Source: CAZCWX01 sp964502465 (lineage in GTDB: Bacteria > Desulfobacterota > Binatia > Bin18). Taken from it: a DNA stretch of 8,114 nucleotides. The position numbers and the translations under genes are program-made. The stretch is taken from NCBI GenBank assembly GCA_964502465.1, contig CAZCWX010000620.1, forward strand, positions 1-8,114, written 5' to 3'. Under the pieces are notes generated by a model, which made no database searches, was not told the DNA's origin, and saw nothing but the letters and a program-made list of their open reading frames with translations. Within the stretch, counting starts at the first letter, position 1. The number at the start of each line of letters is the position of its first letter. This document shows, one piece after another, positions 1-5,154 of the stretch.

Positions 1-126
1 TGGCAACAGCAGGGGAAGAAAGACGAAGCGCGGCAGATGTTGGCCGAGATCTACGGCTGGTTCACCGAAGGGTTCGATACGGTGGATCTTAAAGATGCCA
101 GTGCCTTGCTCGATGAGCTATCATGA
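1..126 (+). CDS. C-terminal end of a cyclase/ATPase/TPR-type regulatory protein (partial)
   Basis: This reading frame is open from the first base and ends at TGA 124-126, so only the last 41 residues are present. They include the stretch LAEIYGWFTEGFDTVDLKDA, followed by a short leucine- and acid-rich end. A tail of the form 'L.EIYGWFTEGFDT.DLK.A..LL.EL' is, from family knowledge, the usual C-terminus of large multidomain proteins that combine a class III adenylate/guanylate cyclase domain, an AAA-type ATPase and TPR-like helices. None of the catalytic parts lies in the window. The assignment therefore rests on this tail alone, and the exact domain make-up upstream is unknown. The gene ends six bases before the stop of the convergent YgiT-type gene. 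Confidence 0.65.
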   Translation, partial: WQQQGKKDEARQMLAEIYGWFTEGFDTVDLKDASALLDELS

Positions 127-132
127 AAGTGT

Positions 133-450
133 TTACGCTGCTTCTTTCCTCTGCGCTTCGACAAAATCAACAATTACCCTGGCGGGAGGAAGATCTGGAA
201 TGACAGAGTGTTTGCCGTGAAAAGGCAAGAGTATCCGATCAATCCCTTGCGCGACTCCCTTAGAGAAAAACGTCCGTCCGCACAAGGGACACACCTCCGC
301 TGGTATATTCTCTAGAATCACTTCAACCCGGCTCCCTGTGCGTCGGAACACACGTGTGACAGCCTCGGGACGAGGTTGGCCAGGACATCCTTGCTGGCAA
401 CGCTTTACACTCGTCTTTTTCTTCTGCGCTTTTTCCAATTTGGCTCCCAT
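133..450 (-). CDS. YgiT-type zinc-finger protein (MqsA-N-like, putative antitoxin)
   Basis: This 105-residue protein has a lysine-rich start and then two cysteine pairs, Cys18/Cys22 and Cys54/Cys57. Between them lies the typical YgiT region, a basic beta stretch ending in 'ENIPAEVCPLCG'. Small proteins with this layout are the zinc-binding half of MqsA-like antitoxins and usually sit with a small toxin-like partner. The first pair here is C-x3-C, not the usual CxxC. The C-terminal part (about 62-100, including LPPARVIVDF) matches the extension many family members have. The start at 450 lies inside the end of the upstream minus-strand gene, a 46-base overlap that suggests translational coupling. 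The Shine-Dalgarno sequence is weak (GAAAGA directly before ATG). Family assignment is fairly sure; antitoxin function is inferred. Confidence 0.72.
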   Translation of the reverse strand: MGAKLEKAQKKKTSVKRCQQGCPGQPRPEAVTRVFRRTGSRVEVILENIPAEVCPLCGRTFFSKGVAQGIDRILLPFHGKHSVIPDLPPARVIVDFVEAQRKEAA

Positions 451-590
451 TCTTTCGAGTCTGGGATGTAAGCTGTCACAACTGCAACTTCCTTTGCGCT
501 AGGCGCGTATTCTAACACAACGTGGTAAGGCAGCCCATCCTCTTTTGTGAAGTTCAGAAAGAGTGGCCGTACGCCATCATACCTATCCAA
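405..590 (-). pseudogene. DUF4258-like protein, N-terminally truncated (toxin-like partner)
   Basis: About 61 residues can be read, from DRYDGVRPLFLNF through HVVLEY and VVTAYIPD to a basic end (KKRRRKRRV). The pattern 'P.HVV..Y......V.VVTAY.PD...W.P....RRR' is the second half of DUF4258 proteins, which are often encoded directly before a YgiT-type gene, as here. The first half, normally about 30 residues with the conserved His and Arg, is missing. The only usable start is a TTG at 588-590, and an in-frame TAG lies two codons before it. A neighbouring frame just upstream reads L-E-V-I, which would join well to DRYDG after a one- or two-base shift. Farther upstream the sequence is repeat-like, not DUF4258. 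I read this as a broken toxin gene. A short functional product from the TTG is possible but less likely. Confidence 0.55.
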
Positions 591-654
591 TAACTTCTAG
601 TCCTCTAAGCCGTTCTCCTCTCTCGTTGCTCGTTGATAGCTGACCTCTCACATC

Positions 655-682
655 TTGACAATCTGTCTCCGTCCTGGATACT
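655..682 (+). promoter_or_regulatory. Predicted sigma70-type promoter for the MFS gene
   Basis: A perfect TTGACA (655-660) is followed after 16 bases by GATACT (677-682), which matches TATAAT at four of six positions. Transcription would start near 688-690, only two to four bases before the ATG at 692. The mRNA would then be almost leaderless, which fits the absence of a Shine-Dalgarno sequence before that ATG. The evidence is base pattern only. Confidence 0.4.
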
Positions 683-691
683 GGCGGACCG

Positions 692-1981
692 ATGAAAAAG
701 GAGGGTCTTGTTGAAAGCGGACCGCTTGGGGCTTCGACAGAGGGTGAGGCGCGGCAGGGGATCTTTTACGGCTGGGTGATTGTCGGCTGCGCGTTCATTA
801 TCCTCTGTGTCGCCTACGGCATTCAGTTCACCTTCGGCGTATTCATGCCGGCAATTGAAGCGGATACCGGCTGGAACCGCGCCAGCCTTTCCCTTCCCTA
901 CTCACTCTATGTGTTTGTCTATAGCGCGCTGGGAGTTGTCACTGGCCGGTATACGGATCGCTGGGGACCGCGCATCGTTATGACCGTCGGCGGTGGTCTG
1001 CTGGGGATTGGTATCGTGTTAATGAGCCAGGTACAGACCTTGTGGCATCTGTACCTGTTTCTCGGACTGATCGCAGCTTCAGGTATGAGCGCGGCTTACG
1101 TCCCCTGTAATGCCACTGTGGTGCGTTGGTTCACGCAAAAACGCGGACTGGCATTAAGCGTCATTTCTAGTGGGGCAAGCTTCGGCAATTTCCTGTTCCC
1201 CCCACTCACTGCGGCTTTGATCACAGCCTATGGCTGGCGGACAACTTATCTCATTCTGGGTTGTGTCGGGGCAACCTGCGTTTGTCTCTGTGCATCTTTT
1301 ATTGTGCGTGATCCCGAACAGATGGGATTGCATCCGGATGGCCGCACGCCTGACAATCGTCCACACACCGTCTCTGCGCAGGCTGTGACGGCTGCTGAAG
1401 AGTGGACGTTAGCTTCAGCGAGACGGACCTCGACATTCTGGCTGTTAAACGCAATCTTTACTTTGACGTGGTTGGTCGTCTTTTTTCCCATGGTCCACAT
1501 TGTTCCCTTCGCTGTCGATCTCGGTATCCCCAAGATCCAGGCGGCGATGACCATTAGTGTCATTGGTATCGCCGGATTCGTCGGGCGATTGCTGTTGGGA
1601 CCCATCTCTGATCGCCTGGGCCGCAAGCTCGCTCTCGGACTCTGTCTCTTCTTCCAGGCGCTCGCCTTTCTCGGCTTTGTGGGGAGTACTGGCCTGGTTT
1701 CGCTGTACGCTGCCGCCGCAGTGTTTGGCTTCTCTTATGGAGGGGCAACGACGTTGTTCCCAGCTATCGTGGGAGACTTCTTTGGCCGTCTCGCCGTTGG
1801 GGCGATCGTTGGATTCATCTTTTCACTTGCCGGTTCGACTGCCGCTTTTGGCCCAGTCATTGCGGGTTACCTGCACAGTACGACTGGTCACTACGACACC
1901 GCATTTCTGTTGAGCGCAGCGCTCAATATAGCAGGACTGCTCCTCTTAGTGCTGCTGAAGAAACCGCACTCTGCAGAATAA
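692..1981 (+). CDS. MFS permease, OFA/monocarboxylate-transporter-like
   Basis: This 429-residue inner-membrane protein has a short hydrophilic N-terminus and about twelve hydrophobic spans, split by a polar central loop (about 205-245). The MFS motif A is clear in loop 2-3 (GRYTDRWGPR, 85-94), and its degenerate copy is in loop 8-9 (GPISDRLGRK, 303-312). The opening 'GWVIVGCAFI', an early 'FGVFMPAIE...GW.RA' and 'GWRTTYLILG' before span 6 are typical of the oxalate/formate-antiporter and monocarboxylate-transporter branch. The substrate is probably a small carboxylate but cannot be read from the sequence. Length is normal for the family. No Shine-Dalgarno lies upstream of ATG 692. Instead AAGGAGG is inside codons 3-5, with no in-frame start after it, so 692 is kept. 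The gene stands alone, with 168 bases before the next one. Confidence 0.88.
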   Translation: MKKEGLVESGPLGASTEGEARQGIFYGWVIVGCAFIILCVAYGIQFTFGVFMPAIEADTGWNRASLSLPYSLYVFVYSALGVVTGRYTDRWGPRIVMTVGGGLLGIGIVLMSQVQTLWHLYLFLGLIAASGMSAAYVPCNATVVRWFTQKRGLALSVISSGASFGNFLFPPLTAALITAYGWRTTYLILGCVGATCVCLCASFIVRDPEQMGLHPDGRTPDNRPHTVSAQAVTAAEEWTLASARRTSTFWLLNAIFTLTWLVVFFPMVHIVPFAVDLGIPKIQAAMTISVIGIAGFVGRLLLGPISDRLGRKLALGLCLFFQALAFLGFVGSTGLVSLYAAAAVFGFSYGGATTLFPAIVGDFFGRLAVGAIVGFIFSLAGSTAAFGPVIAGYLHSTTGHYDTAFLLSAALNIAGLLLLVLLKKPHSAE

Positions 1982-2012
1982 GACACTCGCCCTTGTGAAA
2001 ACAAGACACCGA

Positions 2013-2058
2013 CGAAAAAGCAAGCACTCCAGGGTGCCCGGAAAAAGCAGATTTTTCG
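2013..2058 (+). terminator. Weak terminator-like A/T hairpin after the MFS gene
   Basis: CGAAAAA (2013-2019) can pair with TTTTTCG (2052-2058). Alternatively GAAAAA (2041-2046) can pair with TTTTTC (2052-2057) around a five-base loop. A small GGGTGCCC palindrome (2032-2039) lies inside. The stem is A/T-rich and no clean T-run follows, so this is a weak candidate for the end of MFS transcription. Confidence 0.2.
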
Positions 2059-2111
2059 CCGTATAGAACAACTCTCTCACTTGGTTCGCTTCTTGCTGTA
2101 AAGAATTTCCA

Positions 2112-2126
2112 AGCGCGTTGCGCGCT
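2112..2126 (+). promoter_or_regulatory. Short GC hairpin in the leader of the first micro-protein
   Basis: AGCGCG (2112-2117) and CGCGCT (2121-2126) form a perfect six-base stem around TTG. It ends eleven bases before the Shine-Dalgarno sequence AGGAGGT (2137-2143, six bases before ATG 2150). It could stabilise the leader or affect initiation. No T-run follows it, so it is not a terminator. Confidence 0.3.
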
Positions 2127-2149
2127 AACTCTTTGTAGGAGGTGGACAG

Positions 2150-2362
2150 ATGTTCCCAGCTGCACTGTCACACGCAGGAGTCCCCAGCGGAGTTCTTGAC
2201 ATGACGGCGGAATTCGCTCCGCTCCTCAACGGTATGGTGATCGGGCTTGGTCTCTGCGTCTTGGGTTTCGTCATCATGACCGGCATATACGATACTTGGT
2301 GGGCACGACGCAAAACTGAAGAGGAACCGGCTCAACCAATCTCGTTGCCGAAGGCAGCATAA
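2150..2362 (+). CDS. Single-span membrane micro-protein, paralogue A (unknown function)
   Basis: I do not recognise this 70-residue protein as a named family. It has a short N-terminus and an amphipathic start to the core (DMTAEFAPL, 17-25). One hydrophobic span follows at about 25-46 and contains GLCVLG (34-39). The conserved DTWW (48-51) comes next, then a basic patch (ARRK) and a Pro-rich tail ending LPKAA. By the positive-inside rule the C-terminus should be cytoplasmic. There is no cleavable signal. The gene is real for two reasons: a near-perfect Shine-Dalgarno AGGAGGT lies six bases upstream, and a diverged paralogue at 3571-3801 on the other strand keeps 27 of 41 core residues. It seems to be transcribed alone, because a large inverted repeat with a short T-run follows. 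A role as a membrane anchor, small regulatory subunit or structural protein would be a guess. Confidence 0.8.
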   Translation: MFPAALSHAGVPSGVLDMTAEFAPLLNGMVIGLGLCVLGFVIMTGIYDTWWARRKTEEEPAQPISLPKAA

Positions 2363-2727
2363 ACCGCTTTTCGCCATGAGCCGTCAGCGTGGTAGGGTAC
2401 AGGTAATAGATTACTGACACAGGGATGGGGCAAAGATAGAGCAACCCTATCCCCTGTAACCTGTACCCTTTTGGTTCTGCTGATCGCTGACAGCTACATG
2501 CTTTCCATCCGTCAGTGACTCCACATTTGCTCTGGGTTCTGCTCGAACGGAGAGACGTGCACCATCCCCAGCCACACAACTGGGACCTCTCTATTGTCCT
2601 CGACCATGAATAGAAGAAGCACCTTGAGTACCCACGGTGGCAAAAAGAAAAAAGGTGGGTGTCTCGCAATCAGAGCAAAAATCTCTTAAAGTGGTCCCTA
2701 CTACTGCCAACCATTGAGGAGGTTCAG
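2363..2727. other. Gene-free interval, 365 bases
   Basis: The left half is the nested inverted repeat (2379-2495). From 2496 to 2715 I see no credible coding frame. The only notable structure is ACCCAC (2630-2635) facing GTGGGT (2655-2660) across an A-rich loop. The interval ends with GAGGAGGT (2716-2723), the Shine-Dalgarno sequence of the cysteine-rich protein. No promoter with both boxes is convincing. Confidence 0.5.
2379..2495. repeat. Composite nested inverted repeat (REPIN/MITE-like or structured terminator)
   Basis: Three sets of arms nest around one centre. The outer arms are AGCCGTCAGCG (2379-2389) and CGCTGACAGCT (2485-2495), with ten of eleven pairs. The middle arms are AGGGTACAGGT (2394-2404) and ACCTGTACCCT (2459-2469), eleven perfect pairs. 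The inner arms are ACAGGGATGGGG (2419-2430) and CCCTATCCCCTGT (2445-2457), twelve pairs with one G-T and one bulged C, closing a 14-base loop. A small GTAAT/ATTAC hairpin (2403-2414) competes with the middle arm. TTTT directly follows the middle arm on the plus strand, so the element may also end transcription of the preceding micro-protein gene. No coding sequence lies inside. Mobility is not shown. Confidence 0.6.
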
Positions 2728-3129
2728 ATGAAGGAGGCAAGCAAAATCGTCATCATCTCCTTGGCCATGCTGGTGCTGGGTGCAGCCTTCAGCATCCCGA
2801 CGCTTGCCCAGGATAGGCCTTGCGCTGCAGACGCAAAAAGACTTTGCCAGCAGGTTGAGCCAGGCAATCGGCAAGCCATCGCTCAATGCCTCAGAGAACA
2901 TGTGGATGACCTTTCAGAGGCTTGCAGAGACCGTATTCAGGCCGCGAAAGCACAGGGCGGCGCCACACGCGGGGCGCTGCGTGAGGCATGTGCAAGCGAT
3001 GTCCAGACCTTCTGCCAAGGTATAGAGCCAGGAGGTGGCGCGATTGGACAGTGCCTAAAGGAACATCGGGATGAACTCTCTGCCGATTGCAAAGCCGCCA
3101 TTGTCCAGATGCGCTCAGAAAAGCAATAA
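2728..3129 (+). CDS. Secreted cysteine-rich protein with two GLG1-type repeats
   Basis: This is a 133-residue precursor. Residues 1-27 form a Sec signal peptide: Lys at 2 and 6, a hydrophobic stretch at 8-20, and likely cleavage after TLA (27), so the mature protein begins QDRPC. Eight cysteines form two units: 32/40/54/66 and 88/96/109/121. Spacings are 7-13-11 and 7-12-11 residues. Each unit follows 'C..D....C......G....QCL.EH.D.LS..C', the pattern of the cysteine-rich GLG1 repeat (known from the Golgi apparatus protein 1 family and seen in small bacterial exported proteins). Disulfides are expected in the periplasm. Function is unknown. The start at 2728 was chosen over an in-frame ATG-less extension to 2659 because GAGGAGGT lies just upstream and the signal peptide begins here. 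Confidence 0.82.
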   Translation: MKEASKIVIISLAMLVLGAAFSIPTLAQDRPCAADAKRLCQQVEPGNRQAIAQCLREHVDDLSEACRDRIQAAKAQGGATRGALREACASDVQTFCQGIEPGGGAIGQCLKEHRDELSADCKAAIVQMRSEKQ

Positions 3130-3204
3130 GACCCAATCTGTTTTGATACTCTGGATGGTTCACCTCATCCTTCTCGGCGAACATCGTCGTTAGGATTGAT
3201 ACCC

Positions 3205-3489
3205 TTATGGTCGCCACACTTGTGGCGGAAGACCAGCGAGCAAATCATTCAGGGACGAAAGTTCAATCCGCCACGGTGTGAGCTTGAGCAAATCGTAGTT
3301 AGGATCTTCAGGTCCTTTCCAGAATAGGCCAAGATCATACCCTAGCGGTGGCGGCGTCGTTTTGAACAACTCCCAGAGTCGCCTTTTCTCGTCCAGACTG
3401 TGTTCCCATGCTGCTCTGCAGTCAGTGTAGATCTGCCAGGGAAGAACCGGAGGATCAGAGAATCGGAGCGCGGAAAAAAGAGGGCCCAC
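3205..3489 (-). pseudogene. C-terminal remnant of a pyridoxamine-5'-phosphate-oxidase-like flavoprotein
   Basis: From about residue 29 the frame reads HSLDEKRRLWE, then GLFWKGPEDPNYDLLKL, then TPWRIEL and a closing PPQVWRP. This resembles the last 60-70 residues of PNPOx-like FMN-binding (split-barrel) proteins, where a '(D/S)..EKRRLW' helix is followed by 'FW.GGP.DP.Y.LL...P.RIEL'. The FMN-binding barrel that should precede it is absent. Residues 1-28, starting from a GTG at 3489, fall in the terminator of the neighbouring micro-protein gene and look non-homologous. No Shine-Dalgarno fits. I interpret it as the tail left after a deletion or after insertion of the adjacent cassette. It converges with the cysteine-rich gene. 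The family call is moderate because the fragment is short. Confidence 0.42.
3212..3227. repeat. Perfect 7-base inverted repeat at the end of the PNPOx remnant
   Basis: CGCCACA (3212-3218) and TGTGGCG (3221-3227) are exact complements with two bases between them. It lies in the last codons of the minus-strand remnant and between two convergent genes. No T-run follows on either strand, so terminator function is weak. Confidence 0.35.
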
Positions 3490-3519
3490 AGGGTAAAGGA
3501 GGGGGAACCTGCGGGCCCT
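3474..3519 (-). terminator. Rho-independent terminator of micro-protein B
   Basis: On the minus strand AGGGCCCGCAGG (3519-3508) pairs with CCTGTGGGCCCT (3492-3481). This gives twelve pairs including one G-T, around a 15-base loop. One C and then six T residues follow (3479-3474). This is a textbook intrinsic terminator placed about 50 bases after the stop of the gene ending at 3571. Confidence 0.82.
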
Positions 3520-3523
3520 GTCA

Positions 3524-3552
3524 CACCGCCGAGCTGGGGAGAGCTGGCGGTG
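3524..3552 (-). repeat. GC hairpin between micro-protein B and its terminator
   Basis: CACCGCC (3524-3530) and GGCGGTG (3546-3552) form a seven-base stem. A second short AGCT/AGCT stem (3532-3535, 3542-3545) continues it toward a six-base loop. It lies between the stop codon at 3571 and the T-run terminator. It may protect the transcript's 3' end or act as a first pause site. Confidence 0.5.
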
Positions 3553-3570
3553 AACGGGAGAAAAGTGTTC

Positions 3571-3801
3571 CTACGCCGCTTTGGGCAAATCTGGCGATGA
3601 AGCCGGACGGACTGTGGCTTTTTCTGCCTTCCGTTTGACCCACCAGGTATCGTGAATCGCGGTGATCACGACTAACCCGAGAACACAGAGGCCGAGGAGA
3701 AGCCACATGCCGATGAACAACGGCGCAAAGTCGGCCGTCATATCTATTCCGGCTGATGCACCATTCGGGAACCCAGAAAGAGAGGAGACCTGCGGTACCA
3801 T
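3571..3801 (-). CDS. Single-span membrane micro-protein, paralogue B (unknown function)
   Basis: This 76-residue protein is a paralogue of the one at 2150-2362, on the opposite strand. The shared core runs from DMTADFAPL (20-28) through one hydrophobic span (about 27-50, with GLCVLG at 37-42) to DTWW (51-54) and a basic KRK. The tail again ends LPKAA. Over 41 core residues 27 are identical, while codons have drifted and the N-terminal and tail regions differ in length. This points to two maintained copies and not a recent duplication. ATG 3801 is set by a perfect AAGGAGGT (3809-3816), seven bases upstream; an out-of-frame ATG (3806-3808) adjoins it. A strong intrinsic terminator follows, so this is a self-contained unit. 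Family not recognised; membrane location is inferred from hydropathy. Confidence 0.8.
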   Translation of the reverse strand: MVPQVSSLSGFPNGASAGIDMTADFAPLFIGMWLLLGLCVLGLVVITAIHDTWWVKRKAEKATVRPASSPDLPKAA

Positions 3802-4237
3802 TGTGCATACCTCCTTCCACTATCGACCCCATGCAGAGGACGATGTGAAACCGTCAAAGGGCATTAGTCCTGAAGCCCTGATGCAGTCTGTCCCTCCCTT
3901 TTGCGTTCCTGCTATTACCGACTACCCTACCAAAAACCCACCTGCCTCAAAAGGTGTTCACTAGAAGTTCACTCAACTTTCACTCTCGCATCATGTTCCC
4001 ACGCCGAGCACCAATATCCTTATCCTTTCAGCTGTGCCGCTATGTCGTCTCTGCAGAAGTTATGCCAGGCTGCGCGTTTCTCCCTGGAGGCGAAAGTCTA
4101 GCATTTTCACGTCAGGTACCCACCAGACGCTCCTGAGGGTCTCACTGTACTGTTGCAGGGACGCCACGCCCTGTTGCGTGAAAACCACGCAAGGCAGCTT
4201 TTCCCCAGTGAGGGAAAAAATCCCGAGTGCAAACCTG
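3802..4237. other. Gene-free interval, 436 bases
   Basis: The interval lies between two minus-strand genes. Near nadK it has two hairpins: TTGCGTG/CACGCAA (4174-4180, 4186-4192) and TTTTCCC/GGGAAAA (4199-4205, 4212-4218). On the minus strand, frame 4239-4060 reads FALGIFSLTGEK then CVVF before a TAA. This faintly recalls the N-terminus of fumarylacetoacetate-hydrolase-type proteins, but it has no start codon and degenerates quickly. From 3820 to 4059 I see no coding frame. The Shine-Dalgarno sequence of micro-protein B is at 3809-3816. Confidence 0.45.
4174..4218 (-). terminator. Tandem hairpins after nadK, possible terminator
   Basis: Reading on the minus strand 20 bases after the nadK stop, TTTTCCC pairs with GGGAAAA around six bases (4218-4199). 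Then TTGCGTG pairs with CACGCAA around five bases (4192-4174). Neither is followed by a good T-run; the T-rich part is the 5' arm of the first stem. They may slow or end transcription, but this is weaker than the terminator at 3474-3519. Confidence 0.3.
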
Positions 4238-5092
4238 TTATCGCTCGCCCCAACGGAGCTTGCTGCGCAACACATCGAAGAAGGTGCGATTGGGCGATTT
4301 GATGAGCGACACCGTAGCACCAGAACGCTTGATGCCCACGGTGTCTCCGATCCGGAGTGGTTGGCCTTCTTGCCCATCGAGGGTCAGAATCACATCTTCA
4401 TCCGCAGTACGCAGCACCAGCTGGATATAGGCGTGGTCTGGAAGCACGATTGGTCGGTTGGTGAGTGTATGCGGACAGATAGGGGAGAGCACAACCACAT
4501 CTATGGCCGGACTGATGATTGGCCCTCCCGCGGCAAGAGAATAGGCTGTTGAGCCGGTTGGCGTTGCGACAATCAGACCATCGGCCTTGTAGGTACACAG
4601 GTACTGGTCATCAACCCAGGTTTCCAGATCGATGATACGAGCAAGCGCTCCTTTGTTAATCACCACATCGTTGAGCGCTTGAAAGGTCGCGCGACGTTCC
4701 CCTGCGCGGATTAAGACGGCTTCCAGGAGACTCCGGCGCTCGACTTCGAACTCGCCGTTGAGGATCCGTTCCAGAGCGGAGAAAATTTCTTCAGTCGTTG
4801 TTTCAGTCAGAAACCCGAGTCCACCAAGATTGACCCCCAGGATAGGCACGTCTCGCTGGCCCGCACGGCGGGCCACACTCAGCAGCGTCCCATCACCACC
4901 GAGCACGATCACGAGATCGGCTCGCTGCATAATCTCGACCTTCCGCCAGCCGTTCTCGAGTCCTAATTCTGTACTGCTCGTGTCCTCAGGAAGGATGGTT
5001 TTGCCATGCTCCTGCAACCAGGCGATCACTGTACGGCCCAGAGCCACCGCCTCAGGCTTGTTGCGCTTGACCACTAAACCGATCGTCTCCAT
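4238..5092 (-). CDS. nadK: NAD kinase
   Basis: NadK phosphorylates the 2'-hydroxyl of the NAD adenosine ribose to make NADP, in the cytoplasm. The 284-residue protein has every family hallmark. GGDGT is at 65-69, in the nucleotide-binding N-domain. NLGGLGFLT follows at 88-96 and the ND pair at 141-142. The long DGLIVATPTGSTAYSLAAGG block is at 171-190, and DGQ at 239-241 is in the C-terminal beta domain. Length is normal. ATG 5092 is preceded by GGAG with five bases of spacing; an ATG slightly upstream (GGAGC context) is out of frame. nadK is transcribed away from rarA and looks monocistronic, with about 436 gene-free bases after it. Nothing looks damaged. Confidence 0.96.
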   Translation of the reverse strand: METIGLVVKRNKPEAVALGRTVIAWLQEHGKTILPEDTSSTELGLENGWRKVEIMQRADLVIVLGGDGTLLSVARRAGQRDVPILGVNLGGLGFLTETTTEEIFSALERILNGEFEVERRSLLEAVLIRAGERRATFQALNDVVINKGALARIIDLETWVDDQYLCTYKADGLIVATPTGSTAYSLAAGGPIISPAIDVVVLSPICPHTLTNRPIVLPDHAYIQLVLRTADEDVILTLDGQEGQPLRIGDTVGIKRSGATVSLIKSPNRTFFDVLRSKLRWGER

Positions 5093-5139
5093 GCCTGCTC
5101 CATGGGAAGCACTGCTCTCCCCTTTCTCTGGACCTTGGG

Positions 5140-5145
5140 TATAAT
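5140..5145 (+). promoter_or_regulatory. Perfect -10 box (TATAAT) directly before rarA
   Basis: TATAAT ends ten bases before the rarA ATG (5155), so transcription would begin at about 5152-5153 and the message would have almost no leader. No Shine-Dalgarno sequence lies before that ATG. No good -35 box is visible at 16-18 bases. The minus-strand reading of the same A/T block (TATTAT, 5146-5141) could serve nadK. Confidence 0.5.
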
Positions 5146-5154
5146 AACATCCTT

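Noticed and set aside
2150..2362. Micro-proteins as filamentous-phage coat proteins or holins
   Set aside because: Only size and a single span fit; there is no signal peptide, no phage gene nearby and no recognised motif.
2274..2669. 131-residue minus-strand open frame
   Set aside because: Runs through the nested inverted repeat and the end of micro-protein A, with erratic Cys/Trp/Arg composition and no Shine-Dalgarno sequence.
2659..2727. Longer start for the cysteine-rich protein
   Set aside because: The extension would bury the signal peptide, whereas ATG 2728 has a good Shine-Dalgarno sequence and gives a normal exported precursor.
4060..4377. 105-residue minus-strand frame overlapping the end of nadK
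   Set aside because: Its first half is a shadow of nadK; only the part after the nadK stop is possibly meaningful and is listed as a weak relic.
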